Shown here one piece after another: positions 23,333-32,949 of a DNA stretch of 33,105 nucleotides. Below the pieces are notes generated by a model. It made no database searches, was not told where the DNA came from, and was given only the letters and a program-made list of their open reading frames with translations. Position numbers and translations under genes: made by a program. The stretch spans positions 1 through 33,105 of the forward strand of contig JAVBNC010000164.1 in the NCBI GenBank assembly GCA_031551765.1. The letters run 5' to 3'. This DNA comes from JAVBNC01 sp031551765. GTDB lineage: Bacteria; Desulfobacterota; Desulfovibrionia; Desulfovibrionales; Desulfovibrionaceae. Position 1 is the first letter of the stretch, and each line of letters opens with the position of its first letter.

Positions 23333-24616
23333 ATGGATCTATCTCCCGCGACGACCACACTTATTGTTCTCGCCGTCATGGCCCTTCTTTTCATCACCGA
23401 AGCCGTCCCCCTGGCCATTACCGCCATGGGCGGCGCCATTGCCCTGGGCTTTTTGGGCGTCATCAAACCCAGCGTGGTGTTTTCCGGGTTGTCCAACTCC
23501 ACCGTGGTGCTCTTTGCCGGCATGTTCGTCATTGGGGCCGCCATGTTCCACACAGGCCTAGCGCAAAAGATAGGCATTTCAGTGGTCAAAATGTGCGGTA
23601 CCGGAGAAAAGAACCTGATGTTCGGCACCATGCTTGTCGCCGCGGCCATATCCTCCGTTTCTTCCAACACCGGCACCACGGCCGCTTTAATGCCCGTGGT
23701 TATCGGCATCGGTTCCGCCGCCAAAATTTCGCCTTCGCGCCAGCTTATGCCGCTGGCCTTTGCAGCGGGCTGCGGCGGCACCATCACCCTGGTGGGCACA
23801 CCGCCCAACATTATCGCCAACGCCGCGCTGAAAGCCGCGGACCTGCCGCCTTTCGGCTTCTTTGAATTCGGCCTTATCGGCGTTCCCATCACCATTGTGG
23901 GCATGGCGTACATGATGCTGGTGGGCCGCTTCCTGCTGCCCAAAGGCGAAGGCAACCTTGCGGCCGCCGAGGAGGCCCTGGAAGCGGAAGCCGACGCCCA
24001 TGCCGGCAGCACAGACCCCAAAAAAATGTGGATCACCGGCGCCACGCTTATCGGCGTGATTATCGTCATGGCCCTGGACCTGAAGCGCGTGCCCTTGGAA
24101 ATGGCCGCCGTCTGCGGCGCCATTCTGCTGGTGCTGACGGGCTGTCTGCAGGAAAAGCAGGCCTACGCCGGCATTGACTGGGTCACCATTTTCCTGTTCG
24201 CCGGCATGATGCCGGTGGCCACCGCCCTGGACAAGAGCGGCGCGGGCAAGCTTATCGCGGACCAGGTCGTCTCGCTTATGGGCGGCAACCCCTCGCCTTA
24301 CGCGCTTACCGCCGTGCTGTTCATTCTCTCCGCCGGGCTCACGCAGTTCATGTCCAACACAGCGGCCGCGGCGCTGCTCTGCCCCATTGGCCTTTCCATA
24401 GCCAAAGGCATCGGCGTTTCCCCCCAGGCTGTTATCATGGCCATTGCCATTGCGGCTTCCTGCGCCTTTGCGACCCCCGTGGGCACGCCGCCCAACACCC
24501 TGGTGCTGGGCGCGGGCAACTACCGCTTCATGGATTACGTCAAGGCGGGCACGCCCCTGGTGTTCATCATGCTCGTTCTGTGCGTGGTCCTGATCCCCAT
24601 GATCTGGCCCTTCTAA
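23333..24616 (+). CDS. DASS-family (SLC13) C4-dicarboxylate transporter, paralog 1
   Basis: This 427-aa inner-membrane protein belongs to the divalent anion:sodium symporter family and is expected to move succinate, fumarate or malate. It shows the internal inverted duplication typical of the fold, with two Ser-Asn-Thr substrate/sodium motifs (SSNTGTTA, S111-N112-T113; MSNTAAAALL, S341-N342-T343) and two TPPN turns (156-159 and 385-388). A hydrophilic, acidic loop around 205-225 (GNLAAAEEALEAEADAHAGSTD) separates the halves. AGAGGG precedes ATG 23333. It has its own promoter with a Rex/Crp-like dyad and its own terminator. Substrate and direction (sodium symport or exchange) cannot be read from the sequence; the neighbouring fumarase, fumarate reductase and malic enzyme support dicarboxylates. 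Confidence 0.9.
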   Translation: MDLSPATTTLIVLAVMALLFITEAVPLAITAMGGAIALGFLGVIKPSVVFSGLSNSTVVLFAGMFVIGAAMFHTGLAQKIGISVVKMCGTGEKNLMFGTMLVAAAISSVSSNTGTTAALMPVVIGIGSAAKISPSRQLMPLAFAAGCGGTITLVGTPPNIIANAALKAADLPPFGFFEFGLIGVPITIVGMAYMMLVGRFLLPKGEGNLAAAEEALEAEADAHAGSTDPKKMWITGATLIGVIIVMALDLKRVPLEMAAVCGAILLVLTGCLQEKQAYAGIDWVTIFLFAGMMPVATALDKSGAGKLIADQVVSLMGGNPSPYALTAVLFILSAGLTQFMSNTAAAALLCPIGLSIAKGIGVSPQAVIMAIAIAASCAFATPVGTPPNTLVLGAGNYRFMDYVKAGTPLVFIMLVLCVVLIPMIWPF

Positions 24617-24637
24617 AACGCTTCACACTTCAGTTGC

Positions 24638-24678
24638 CATCCCCCGTACTGCATCATGCGGCACGGGGGATGTTTTTT
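24638..24678 (+). terminator. Rho-independent terminator after transporter 1
   Basis: CATCCCCCGT (24638-24647) pairs perfectly with ACGGGGGATG (24663-24672), with a small inner GCA/TGC pairing in the loop, followed by six T residues. Confidence 0.92.
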
Positions 24679-24874
24679 GTCTTGATTTATATTTAGAAAA
24701 CGATTACATAAATGCATCCGCTGTATCTCTCTATACGGTGGCGCCGCTCGTGAAAGATGGAACAATCTCCCCTGCATTCGCCAAGGAGTGCACAATCTTT
24801 TTTCAGCGGCCCTTTTACGGCTGTCACACCGGCATTCCGGCCGCGCGCCTCCCCCTATCAGAGCAGGAGTTTCT
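24679..24874 (+). promoter_or_regulatory. Leader of the second dicarboxylate transporter
   Basis: About 195 nt separate the terminator from the second transporter. Its first 30 nt are AT-rich and contain TTGATT (24682-24687) with TACATA (24705-24710) at 17-nt spacing, a weak promoter, and the AAACGATT core (24698-24705) lying in the spacer and overlapping the start of the -10. No Rex/Crp-like dyad was found. Confidence 0.3.
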
Positions 24875-26161
24875 ATGCCCGATTTCTCTCCCTCAACACT
24901 GACACTTATGGTTCTGGCCATCATGGCCATTCTTTTTGTCACGGAAGCCATTCCCCTGGCGGTCACCGCCATGAGCGGCGCCATAGCCCTTGGGGTGCTC
25001 GGCGTCATCACCCCGCAGCAGGTCTTTTCCGGGCTTGCCAACTCCACGGTGGTGTTGTTCGCAGGCATGTTCGTCATTGGCGCGTCCATGTTCCATACGG
25101 GCCTGGCCCAGAAAGTGGGTTCAACAGTGGTCCGGGCTTTCGGCACCGGGGAAAAAAATCTGATGTTCGGCACCATGCTCATCGCCGCCCTGCTCTCGTC
25201 CATTTCCTCCAACACCGGCACCACGGCCGCGCTGATGCCCGTGGTTATCGGCATCTGTTCCGCCGCCAGCCTCTCTCCTTCCCGCCAGCTGCTGCCGCTG
25301 GCTTTTGCCGCGGGCTTCGGCGGCACCATCACTCTGGTGGGCACGCCGCCCAACATTATCGCCAACGCCGCGCTGAAAGCCGCGAACCTCACGCCCTTCG
25401 GCTTCTTTGAATTCGGCCTCATCGGCATTCCCATCACCGTCGTGGGCATGATTTACATGATGTTCATCGGCCGCTTCCTGCTGCCCAAGGGCGAGGCCAA
25501 CCTGGACGCGGCCCAGAAAGCCGCGGACTCTGAAGCCCTGGACGAGGCCACCCACAAAAACCCGAGCAAAATGTGGATCACCGGCCTCACCCTTATCGGG
25601 GTAGTCATTATCATGGCTTTGGATATTAAACGTTTTCCCTTGGAAATGGCCGCCGTGTCCGGCGCGATTTTCCTGGTGCTGACGGGCTGTATCCGGGAAA
25701 AACAGGCCTATTCCGGCATTGACTGGGTCACCATTTTCCTCTTCGCCGGTATGATGCCGGTGGCCACCGCCCTGGACAAGAGCGGCGCGGGCAAGCTTAT
25801 CGCCAACGAAGTCGTCGCGCTCATGGGCGGCAACCCCTCCCCCTACGCGCTGTGCGCCGTGCTGTTCATTCTTTCCGCCGGGCTCACGCAGTTCATGTCC
25901 AACACGGCGGCCGCCGCGCTGCTCTGCCCCATAGGCATTTCCATTGCCAAGGCTATCAATGTTTCACCCCACGCGGTAATCATGGCCATTGCCATCGCCG
26001 CCTCCTGCGCCTTTTCCACGCCGGTGGGCACGCCGCCCAACACCCTGGTGCTGGGCGCGGGCAACTACCGTTTCATGGATTACGTCAAGGCGGGCACGCC
26101 TCTGGTGTTCATCTACCTTATCCTTTGCTGCGTGCTTATTCCCATGATCTGGCCCTTCTGA
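24875..26161 (+). CDS. DASS-family (SLC13) C4-dicarboxylate transporter, paralog 2
   Basis: This 428-aa transporter is a tandem duplicate of the preceding gene, about four residues in five identical by eye, with the same SSNTGTTA and MSNTAAAALL motifs, the same TPPN turns and an identical end (LIPMIWPF). Differences cluster in the first 50 residues, in the segment IGSTVVRAFGTG and in the hydrophilic inter-domain loop (ANLDAAQKAADSEALDEATHKN). I chose ATG 24875, preceded by AGGAGT, because MPDFSPSTLTLMVLAIM aligns with the start of paralog 1; an upstream in-frame ATG at 24788 would add 29 unrelated residues. Separate leaders suggest separate regulation, perhaps for different substrates, or for uptake against succinate exchange. 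Confidence 0.9.
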   Translation: MPDFSPSTLTLMVLAIMAILFVTEAIPLAVTAMSGAIALGVLGVITPQQVFSGLANSTVVLFAGMFVIGASMFHTGLAQKVGSTVVRAFGTGEKNLMFGTMLIAALLSSISSNTGTTAALMPVVIGICSAASLSPSRQLLPLAFAAGFGGTITLVGTPPNIIANAALKAANLTPFGFFEFGLIGIPITVVGMIYMMFIGRFLLPKGEANLDAAQKAADSEALDEATHKNPSKMWITGLTLIGVVIIMALDIKRFPLEMAAVSGAIFLVLTGCIREKQAYSGIDWVTIFLFAGMMPVATALDKSGAGKLIANEVVALMGGNPSPYALCAVLFILSAGLTQFMSNTAAAALLCPIGISIAKAINVSPHAVIMAIAIAASCAFSTPVGTPPNTLVLGAGNYRFMDYVKAGTPLVFIYLILCCVLIPMIWPF

Positions 26162-26185
26162 CGCAGCGCTTTGCCCGTCTTTGCA

Positions 26186-26215
26186 ACAGGCCGCCCTCCC
26201 TGGAAGGCGGCCTGT
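26186..26215 (+). terminator. Stem-loop after transporter 2
   Basis: ACAGGCCGCC (26186-26195) pairs perfectly with GGCGGCCTGT (26206-26215). Only a broken T-rich stretch (GTATTTCCTT) follows, so termination may be partial. Confidence 0.6.
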
Positions 26216-26259
26216 GTATTTCCTTCGGCAAGACCGCGCGTTTGTCGTATAAAAGAGTA

Positions 26260-26294
26260 ATGTCTTTGACATGCCCCTCTGAATCCGGTATCAC
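26260..26294 (+). promoter_or_regulatory. Candidate promoter of the ATP synthase operon with overlapping dyad
   Basis: TTGACA (26266-26271) and TATCAC (26289-26294) have a 17-nt spacer; the -35 is perfect and the -10 matches four of six. The -35 lies inside the perfect dyad ATGTC-TTT-GACAT (26260-26272), a possible operator. Another -10-like TATAAA is at 26248-26253. Confidence 0.5.
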
Positions 26295-26333
26295 CTTTCA
26301 ATTCAAGGGACATTCGCAAACAACGGGTTACGC

Positions 26334-26759
26334 ATGATCGACATAAACCTCACCATAGTCATCCAGTTGGTGAATTTCATTGTCACCCTGGTGGTGCTGA
26401 ACTTCCTGCTCATCAAGCCCGTGCGCGGCATTATCCGGCAGCGCCGGGACCTGGCCGCCGGGTTCCTGGGCGACGCGGAACGCTTCAACAGCGAAGCAGC
26501 CACGCGCCTGGAACGCTACGAGGCCGTCCTGACCCAAGCCCGGGAACAGGGCGCGGCGGAGCGCGAAACGCAAAAAACCGCCGCCCTGCAACAGGAAAGC
26601 GCCATGCTTGCCGCCGCGCACACGGACGCGCAGGACTTTTTGCAGCAGTCGCGCGAGGAAACCCGCAAGGCCGTTGCCGCCGCGGGCCGGGACCTGCGCG
26701 CGCAGATACCGGCCCTGGCCGCCAAGGCCGCTGAACGCCTGCTGCGGGCAAAGGCTTAG
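26334..26759 (+). CDS. ATP synthase Fo subunit b' (first b-type subunit)
   Basis: This 141-aa protein has one N-terminal membrane helix (about 8-27, TIVIQLVNFIVTLVVLNFLL) followed by the KPVRGIIRQRRD segment and a long Ala/Glu/Arg-rich coiled coil, the layout of the peripheral stalk subunit that links Fo to F1. It is shorter than the next gene's product and lacks a signal-like start, so it is the b' member of a b'/b heterodimer. The start at ATG 26334 has a weak ribosome site; translation of the first operon gene may therefore be limiting. The next gene begins 11 nt after its stop. Confidence 0.9.
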   Translation: MIDINLTIVIQLVNFIVTLVVLNFLLIKPVRGIIRQRRDLAAGFLGDAERFNSEAATRLERYEAVLTQAREQGAAERETQKTAALQQESAMLAAAHTDAQDFLQQSREETRKAVAAAGRDLRAQIPALAAKAAERLLRAKA

Positions 26760-26770
26760 GAGGGATACCT

Positions 26771-27328
26771 ATGGCACTCAGAACCCTGGCCCTGTCCTTC
26801 CTCTTTGTCCTGACCGCTTCCGGCCCGGCGTTTGCCGCTGACGGCGCCCCCACCAACTGGATAGACCTGCTCTGGCGCACCGTCACCATCGTGCTGGTGC
26901 TGGGGGTTATCTGGAAGCTGGCCGGGCAGAAAATCCTGACCTTTTTCGCGGACCGCCGCAGCGGCATTGAGCGCGAACTGCACGACCTGGAAGAACGCAA
27001 GGAACAGGCCCGCGCCAAGCTCGCCGAGGTGGAAAAGCGCATCGCCAACCTGGAAAGCGAACGCCAGGCCATTCTGGCCGACTACGCGGCCCGGGGCGAA
27101 GCCCTGAAAGCCGAAATCGTGGCCAAGGCGGAGCTTTCCGCCGCCCAGATCACGGCCCAGGCCAAACAGACGGCCCAGCACGAGATTGACCAGGCCGTGG
27201 CCGCCATGCGCGCGGAACTGGCGGAACAGATCACCAACGCCGCCAAGGACGCCCTGGCCCAGAAGCTTTCTCCCAAAGAGCATGAAAAGCTCATCGACTC
27301 CTTTCTGACCAAGGTGGTGCTCCAGTGA
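26771..27328 (+). CDS. atpF: ATP synthase Fo subunit b with signal-like N-terminus
   Basis: This 185-aa stalk subunit starts with a signal-peptide-like segment (MALRTLALSFLFVLTASGPAFA, predicted cleavage after AFA at about 22), followed by a membrane helix (about 32-50, WRTVTIVLVLGVIWKLAG) and a long coiled coil (RRSGIERELHDLEERKEQARAKL onward). A cleavable leader before the b-subunit anchor would place the mature N-terminus outside, the correct topology, and is a feature I recall from delta-proteobacterial b subunits. AGGAGGG precedes the ATG. Its stop overlaps the delta start in GTGA. Confidence 0.92.
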   Translation: MALRTLALSFLFVLTASGPAFAADGAPTNWIDLLWRTVTIVLVLGVIWKLAGQKILTFFADRRSGIERELHDLEERKEQARAKLAEVEKRIANLESERQAILADYAARGEALKAEIVAKAELSAAQITAQAKQTAQHEIDQAVAAMRAELAEQITNAAKDALAQKLSPKEHEKLIDSFLTKVVLQ

Positions 27329-27876
27329 CCGGCAGCATTGTAGCCCGCAGATACGCCCACGCCCTGTTCGCGCTGGAAAAAAAGGCCGGGCAGGCCGCGC
27401 TGGAACAGGCCGGGGCCAACCTGAACGACTTGGCCGCGCTGATAGCCCAGTCCCCTGAACTGGCGCGCTTTTTCCGCAACCCGACTTTCAGCGCCAAGGA
27501 AAAGCAGGCTGTGCTCGCAGCCCTTGGCGACAAGCTCTCCCTTTCGACCAGCGTGCGTGACTTTTGCGCGCTGCTGGCGGACAAAGGGCGTCTCGGCGCG
27601 CTTTCCGCCATTGCGGCCCAATACGGCGCCCTGCTGGACGCCGAAAAAGGCGTCACCCGGGGCGAATTGGTCACGGCCGTCGAACTGGGCGAGGAAAAAC
27701 GCAACAAGCTCCTGGCCCAACTGGAAAAAAAGGCCGGAAGCTCCCTTTCCCTGGAATTCAAGGTCGACCCTGCCATTTTAGGCGGCATGCGGCTGAAAAT
27801 AGGCGATAAAGTTTTGGATGCCAGCCTCATGGCGCAGCTTTCGCTCCTTAAAGACACCATTACGCGGGGTGAATAG
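27325..27876 (+). CDS. atpH: ATP synthase F1 subunit delta
   Basis: This 183-aa subunit joins the peripheral stalk to the top of the alpha/beta ring. The family start SIVARRYAHALFALE is clear, and the C-terminal domain shows LEFKVDPAILGGMRLKIGDKVLDAS(L)MAQL in the usual place. It begins with GTG at 27325, inside the 4-nt overlap GTGA with the stop of the b gene, so the two are translationally coupled. It ends 4 nt before the alpha start. Length and motifs are normal. Confidence 0.95.
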   Translation: MTGSIVARRYAHALFALEKKAGQAALEQAGANLNDLAALIAQSPELARFFRNPTFSAKEKQAVLAALGDKLSLSTSVRDFCALLADKGRLGALSAIAAQYGALLDAEKGVTRGELVTAVELGEEKRNKLLAQLEKKAGSSLSLEFKVDPAILGGMRLKIGDKVLDASLMAQLSLLKDTITRGE

Positions 27877-27880
27877 GATC

Positions 27881-29389
<1,509 letters not shown>

Positions 29390-29404
29390 AGCCGGAGGTA
29401 ACGC

Positions 29405-30286
29405 ATGGCTTCCCTGAAAGACGTCCGAACAAAAATATCCGGGGTCGGCAAGACCAAGCAGATAACCAAGGCCATGAACATGGTGGCCTCGGCCAAGCTG
29501 CGCGGCGCCCAGGCCCGCATAGAGCAGTTCCGCTCCTACGCGGACCGCTTCAAGGCCATGCTCCATGACATCGCGGCGGCGGAAGAGGAAAGGGTTCACC
29601 CCCTGCTGGCCGCGCGCGACGAAGTAAAGAACGTGGGCATAGTGCTGGCCACTTCCGACCGGGGCCTGTGCGGCGGTTTCAACGCCAACCTGACTAACGC
29701 GGCGCTGACCCTGGCCAAGGCCAAGCGGGCGGAAGGCAAGAACGTGTCCTTCTACTGCATAGGCCGCAAAGGCCGCGACGCGGCGCGCAAGGCCGGGTTC
29801 CCCATTGTCTACGACCTTTCCGGCCACATGGGCACGCTGGATTTCCATCTCGCGGACCGGCTGGGCCTGGAAGCCATTGACGCCTTCCTGCAAGGGACCG
29901 TGGACGAGGTCCACCTGGTGTATGGCGAGTTCGTGAACCTGATGCGCCAGAACCCGGTGGTCAGCCAGCTGCTGCCCCTGCAGGCCAAGGAAGAGAAAAA
30001 AGAAGAGGCCCCCGCCCCCACGCGGGTGGAATACCTGTACGAGCCCACGGGCAGGGCGCTTATGGAAGCGCTGCTGCCCAGGGTCATCAAGGCCCTGGTC
30101 TACCGGGGGCTGCTGGACACCTCCGCCAGCGAGCACGCGGCGCGCATGGCGGCCATGGACAACGCCACCCGCAACTGCGACGACCTTATCGGAAGCCTGA
30201 CCCGGCTGTTCAACAAAACGCGGCAAGCCGCCATTACCAAGGACCTTATTGATATCGTGGGCGGCGTTGAGGCGCTCAAAGGATAA
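29405..30286 (+). CDS. atpG: ATP synthase F1 subunit gamma
   Basis: This 293-aa rotor shaft subunit starts MASLKDVRTKISGVGKTKQITKAMNMVASAKLRGAQ across the N-terminal helix that inserts in the alpha/beta ring, and ends with the C-terminal helix ASEHAARMAAMDNATRNCDDLIGSLTRLFNKTRQAAITKDLIDIVGG. The middle Rossmann-like domain carries SDRGLCGGFNANL. GGAGG lies before the ATG at ideal spacing. A short Lys/Glu/Pro-rich insertion (KEEKKEEAPAPTR, near residue 200) is a modest local feature. It lies 15 nt after alpha. Confidence 0.97.
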   Translation: MASLKDVRTKISGVGKTKQITKAMNMVASAKLRGAQARIEQFRSYADRFKAMLHDIAAAEEERVHPLLAARDEVKNVGIVLATSDRGLCGGFNANLTNAALTLAKAKRAEGKNVSFYCIGRKGRDAARKAGFPIVYDLSGHMGTLDFHLADRLGLEAIDAFLQGTVDEVHLVYGEFVNLMRQNPVVSQLLPLQAKEEKKEEAPAPTRVEYLYEPTGRALMEALLPRVIKALVYRGLLDTSASEHAARMAAMDNATRNCDDLIGSLTRLFNKTRQAAITKDLIDIVGGVEALKG

Positions 30287-30304
30287 CGAAGGGAGCATCT
30301 GGAT

Positions 30305-31717
30305 ATGAGTGCGAATATCGGAAAAATCGTGCAGGTCATCGGCGCCGTTGTGGACGTTGAGTTTGCCGGCGGGAAGCTCCCGAGCATCCTCTCCGCGCTT
30401 GAGATACACAACCCCAACAACGAAAACGCGCCGGAACTGGTCTGCGAAGTGGCTCAGCACCTGGGCGACAACGTGGTGCGCACCATCGCCATGGACGCCA
30501 CCGAAGGCCTGACCCGCGGCATGGACGCGAAAGACACGGGCAAGCCCATCATGGTGCCCGTGGGCAAGGCTTCGCTGGGCCGGATCATGAACGTGGTGGG
30601 CCGCCCCGTGGACGAACTGGGCCCCATTGAAACGGACAAATACCTGCCCATCCACCGCCCGGCTCCGGAGTTCACCGAGCTGAGCACCAAGGTGGAACTC
30701 CTCGAAACCGGCATCAAGGTTGTGGACCTCTTGATCCCCTTCCCCAAGGGCGGCAAGATGGGCCTGTTCGGCGGCGCCGGCGTGGGCAAGACCGTTATTC
30801 TGATGGAGATGATCAACAACATCGCCAAACAGCACGGCGGCCTTTCCGTGTTCGCGGGCGTGGGCGAGCGCACCCGTGAAGGCAACGACCTGTACAACGA
30901 ATTCAAGGAAGCCGGAATCCTGGAGAAAGCCTCGCTTGTCTACGGCCAGATGAACGAGCCCCCAGGAGCCCGCGCCCGCGTGGCCCTGACCGGTCTGGCC
31001 TGCGCGGAATATTTCCGCGACGAGGAAAACCAGGACGTGCTTCTGTTCATCGACAACATTTTCCGCTTCACCCAGGCGGGTTCGGAAGTGTCCGCGCTGC
31101 TCGGCCGCATGCCGTCCGCCGTGGGCTACCAGCCCACCCTGGGCACGGACCTGGGCGGCCTGCAGGAACGCATCACCTCCACCACCAAGGGGTCCATCAC
31201 CTCTGTGCAGGCGGTGTACGTGCCCGCGGACGACCTGACCGACCCGGCCCCGGCCACCACCTTCTCCCACCTGGACGGCACCCTGGTGCTCTCGCGGGCC
31301 ATTTCCGAGCTGGGCATCTACCCCGCCGTGGACCCGCTGGACTCCACCTCCCGCATTCTCGACCCCCTGGTCGTGGGCGAAGAACACTACCAGGTGGCCC
31401 GTTCCGTGCAGCAAGTGCTGCAAAAGTATAAAGATCTGCAGGACATTATCGCCATTCTGGGCATGGACGAACTTTCCGACGCGGACAAACTCATTGTGGC
31501 CCGCGCCCGCCGCATCCAGCGCTTCCTGTCCCAGCCCTTCCACGTGGCGGAAGTGTTCACCGGCACCCCCGGCCAGTACGTCAAGCTTGAAGACAGCATC
31601 AAGGGCTTCAAGGGCATTCTGGAAGGGGAATACGACCACCTTTCCGAAGACGACTTCTACATGGTGGGCGGCATTGAAATGGCCGTGGAAAAGAACAAGA
31701 AGAGACAGGCACAGTAA
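30305..31717 (+). CDS. atpD: ATP synthase F1 subunit beta (catalytic)
   Basis: This 470-aa subunit holds the catalytic sites. The Walker A motif GGAGVGKT is at 156-163 with K162, followed by the catalytic GERTREGNDLY segment (Glu and Arg) and the Walker B strand DVLLFIDNIFRFTQAGSEVSALLGR. The C-terminal DELSDAD motif corresponds to the DELSEED lever. All are intact. It begins 18 nt after the gamma stop, with GAAGGGAG upstream, and precedes epsilon by 11 nt. Confidence 0.98.
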   Translation: MSANIGKIVQVIGAVVDVEFAGGKLPSILSALEIHNPNNENAPELVCEVAQHLGDNVVRTIAMDATEGLTRGMDAKDTGKPIMVPVGKASLGRIMNVVGRPVDELGPIETDKYLPIHRPAPEFTELSTKVELLETGIKVVDLLIPFPKGGKMGLFGGAGVGKTVILMEMINNIAKQHGGLSVFAGVGERTREGNDLYNEFKEAGILEKASLVYGQMNEPPGARARVALTGLACAEYFRDEENQDVLLFIDNIFRFTQAGSEVSALLGRMPSAVGYQPTLGTDLGGLQERITSTTKGSITSVQAVYVPADDLTDPAPATTFSHLDGTLVLSRAISELGIYPAVDPLDSTSRILDPLVVGEEHYQVARSVQQVLQKYKDLQDIIAILGMDELSDADKLIVARARRIQRFLSQPFHVAEVFTGTPGQYVKLEDSIKGFKGILEGEYDHLSEDDFYMVGGIEMAVEKNKKRQAQ

Positions 31718-31728
31718 CGAGGCATCCC

Positions 31729-32142
31729 ATGGCGAACCCGCTGCGACTGGAAATAGTGACCCCGGACCGGGTAGTCCTGAGCGAGGACGTGGACTACGTG
31801 GCCGTGCCGGGCATAGAAGGCGAGTTCGGCGTTCTGCCCGGCCATACCCCCTTTCTGTCCGCGTTGAAAATAGGCTGCCTGCACTACAAGGCCAAGGGCG
31901 AAACCGTGTACGTCTGTCTGACGGGCGGTTTTGCCGAGGTGACCGAATCCAAGGTGCTTATCCTGGCGGACGCCGGGGAACTGGCCGCGGAAATCGACAA
32001 GGAACGGGCGGAGCAGGCCAAGAAACGCGCTCTGGAGCGCCTGGCCAAGGCCAAGTCCGAAGACAGCGTCAACGTCACCAGGGCGGAAGCTTCCCTGCAG
32101 CGGGCGATCAACCGCCTGGGCGTGCTCGGCCTGATCCGCTGA
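31729..32142 (+). CDS. atpC: ATP synthase F1 subunit epsilon
   Basis: This 137-aa subunit begins with the family beta-sandwich (LRLEIVTPDRVVLSEDVDYVAVPGIEGEFGVLPGHTPFLSAL) and ends with the two-helix hairpin (EIDKERAEQAKKRALERLAKA...NVTRAEASLQRAINRLGVLGLI) that can extend and inhibit ATP hydrolysis. GAGGCA before ATG 31729 is the ribosome site. It is the last operon gene; a perfect palindromic terminator follows 18 nt later. Subunits a and c (atpB, atpE) are not in the window and must be encoded elsewhere. Confidence 0.97.
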   Translation: MANPLRLEIVTPDRVVLSEDVDYVAVPGIEGEFGVLPGHTPFLSALKIGCLHYKAKGETVYVCLTGGFAEVTESKVLILADAGELAAEIDKERAEQAKKRALERLAKAKSEDSVNVTRAEASLQRAINRLGVLGLIR

Positions 32143-32159
32143 CGCGTTGTTGTGTACAT

Positions 32160-32201
32160 GACAAAAAACCGGCGGGGTGCGCACCCCGCCGGTTTTTTGT
32201 C
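32160..32201. terminator. Perfect 42-nt palindromic bidirectional terminator
   Basis: The two 21-nt halves (32160-32180 and 32181-32201) are exactly complementary, with core CCGGCGGGGTGC/GCACCCCGCCGG and AAAAAA/TTTTTT flanks on both sides. It ends the ATP synthase operon (+) and the convergent hypothetical gene (-). Confidence 0.95.
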
Positions 32202-32218
32202 GTCCTCCGAAAATCCTT

Positions 32219-32902
32219 CTACGCCATCGCATCCATAAGCAGGCCGGGCTGCAGCGCTTCTTCCCCCTGCAGCATGGCTTCGTACGGGTTGGACGGGCGC
32301 TTCATGCTTTCTTCCATGCTCTTGCGGGCCGCTTCGATGATGGAAAGGATGGAATCCGCCGCCTGCCGCGCGTTGTCCTGCGCGGTATTCAGCACCAGCC
32401 CGGTGCCCGAAATAGCCCCGTCCGGCCCGTTCACCGCGAAAAAAGTCTCGTTCTGGCCGTTCTCGAAATAGGCGTTCAGGCTCTCGTTCAGGCTGCCGTT
32501 CAGGTGTTCCATGAACCGGTCGCCGGAATCCGTGCCGAAGTTGCCGTCTATGAAGCGGGTCACGTCCAGAAGGGCGTTGCCCAGGCTTTCCTCGGTCACA
32601 TCCCCGTCGCCTATACGCTTGTAGATCAGGGCCATGGCCGCGGTTCCGGCTTTTTCGCCGTGTTCCTTGGCCATGTAGGAAATGGTGTCCGCCAGCGAGC
32701 TTTCCAGCTTTTGCAGCTGTTCGGCCTTGGCGCTCTGGCCCGCCGTGGCGGACACGTCAGTGGCATCGGTGCTGTCCGCCGCTTCCACCGCGCTTTTGGG
32801 AGTGATGCGCCGCGTGATGTCCGAAGCGAACACGGCAGCGGTCTCCCCGGCATGGAAAACCCCATGCCCCGCGCTGGATGAAAGTGACCCGATAAACGAC
32901 AT
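32219..32902 (-). CDS. Conserved-looking hypothetical protein, 227 aa, function unknown
   Basis: I do not recognise this protein. It has no clear signal peptide or membrane helix. The first 50 residues are Ser/Ala/Thr-rich and low in structure (SAVEAADSTDATDVSATAGQ); then come helical segments (KAEQLQKLESSLADTISYMAKEHGEKAGTAAMALIYKRI), an acidic stretch (GDGDVTEESLGNALLDVTRFIDGNFGTDSGD) with some resemblance to a calcium-binding-like loop, and a C-terminal helix (ARQAADSILSIIEAARKSMEESM). Codon use matches the neighbours and AAGGAG precedes the ATG, so it is a real gene. The Ser/Thr-rich start and helical body recall secreted or appendage-associated proteins, but this is only an impression. 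An insertion sequence lies 47 bp upstream of its start and may have replaced its natural promoter. Confidence 0.8.
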   Translation of the reverse strand: MSFIGSLSSSAGHGVFHAGETAAVFASDITRRITPKSAVEAADSTDATDVSATAGQSAKAEQLQKLESSLADTISYMAKEHGEKAGTAAMALIYKRIGDGDVTEESLGNALLDVTRFIDGNFGTDSGDRFMEHLNGSLNESLNAYFENGQNETFFAVNGPDGAISGTGLVLNTAQDNARQAADSILSIIEAARKSMEESMKRPSNPYEAMLQGEEALQPGLLMDAMA

Positions 32903-32949
32903 AACCGCTCCTTATGCACGGCTTATCGGACGGCGCGCGCAAAAAGTTA

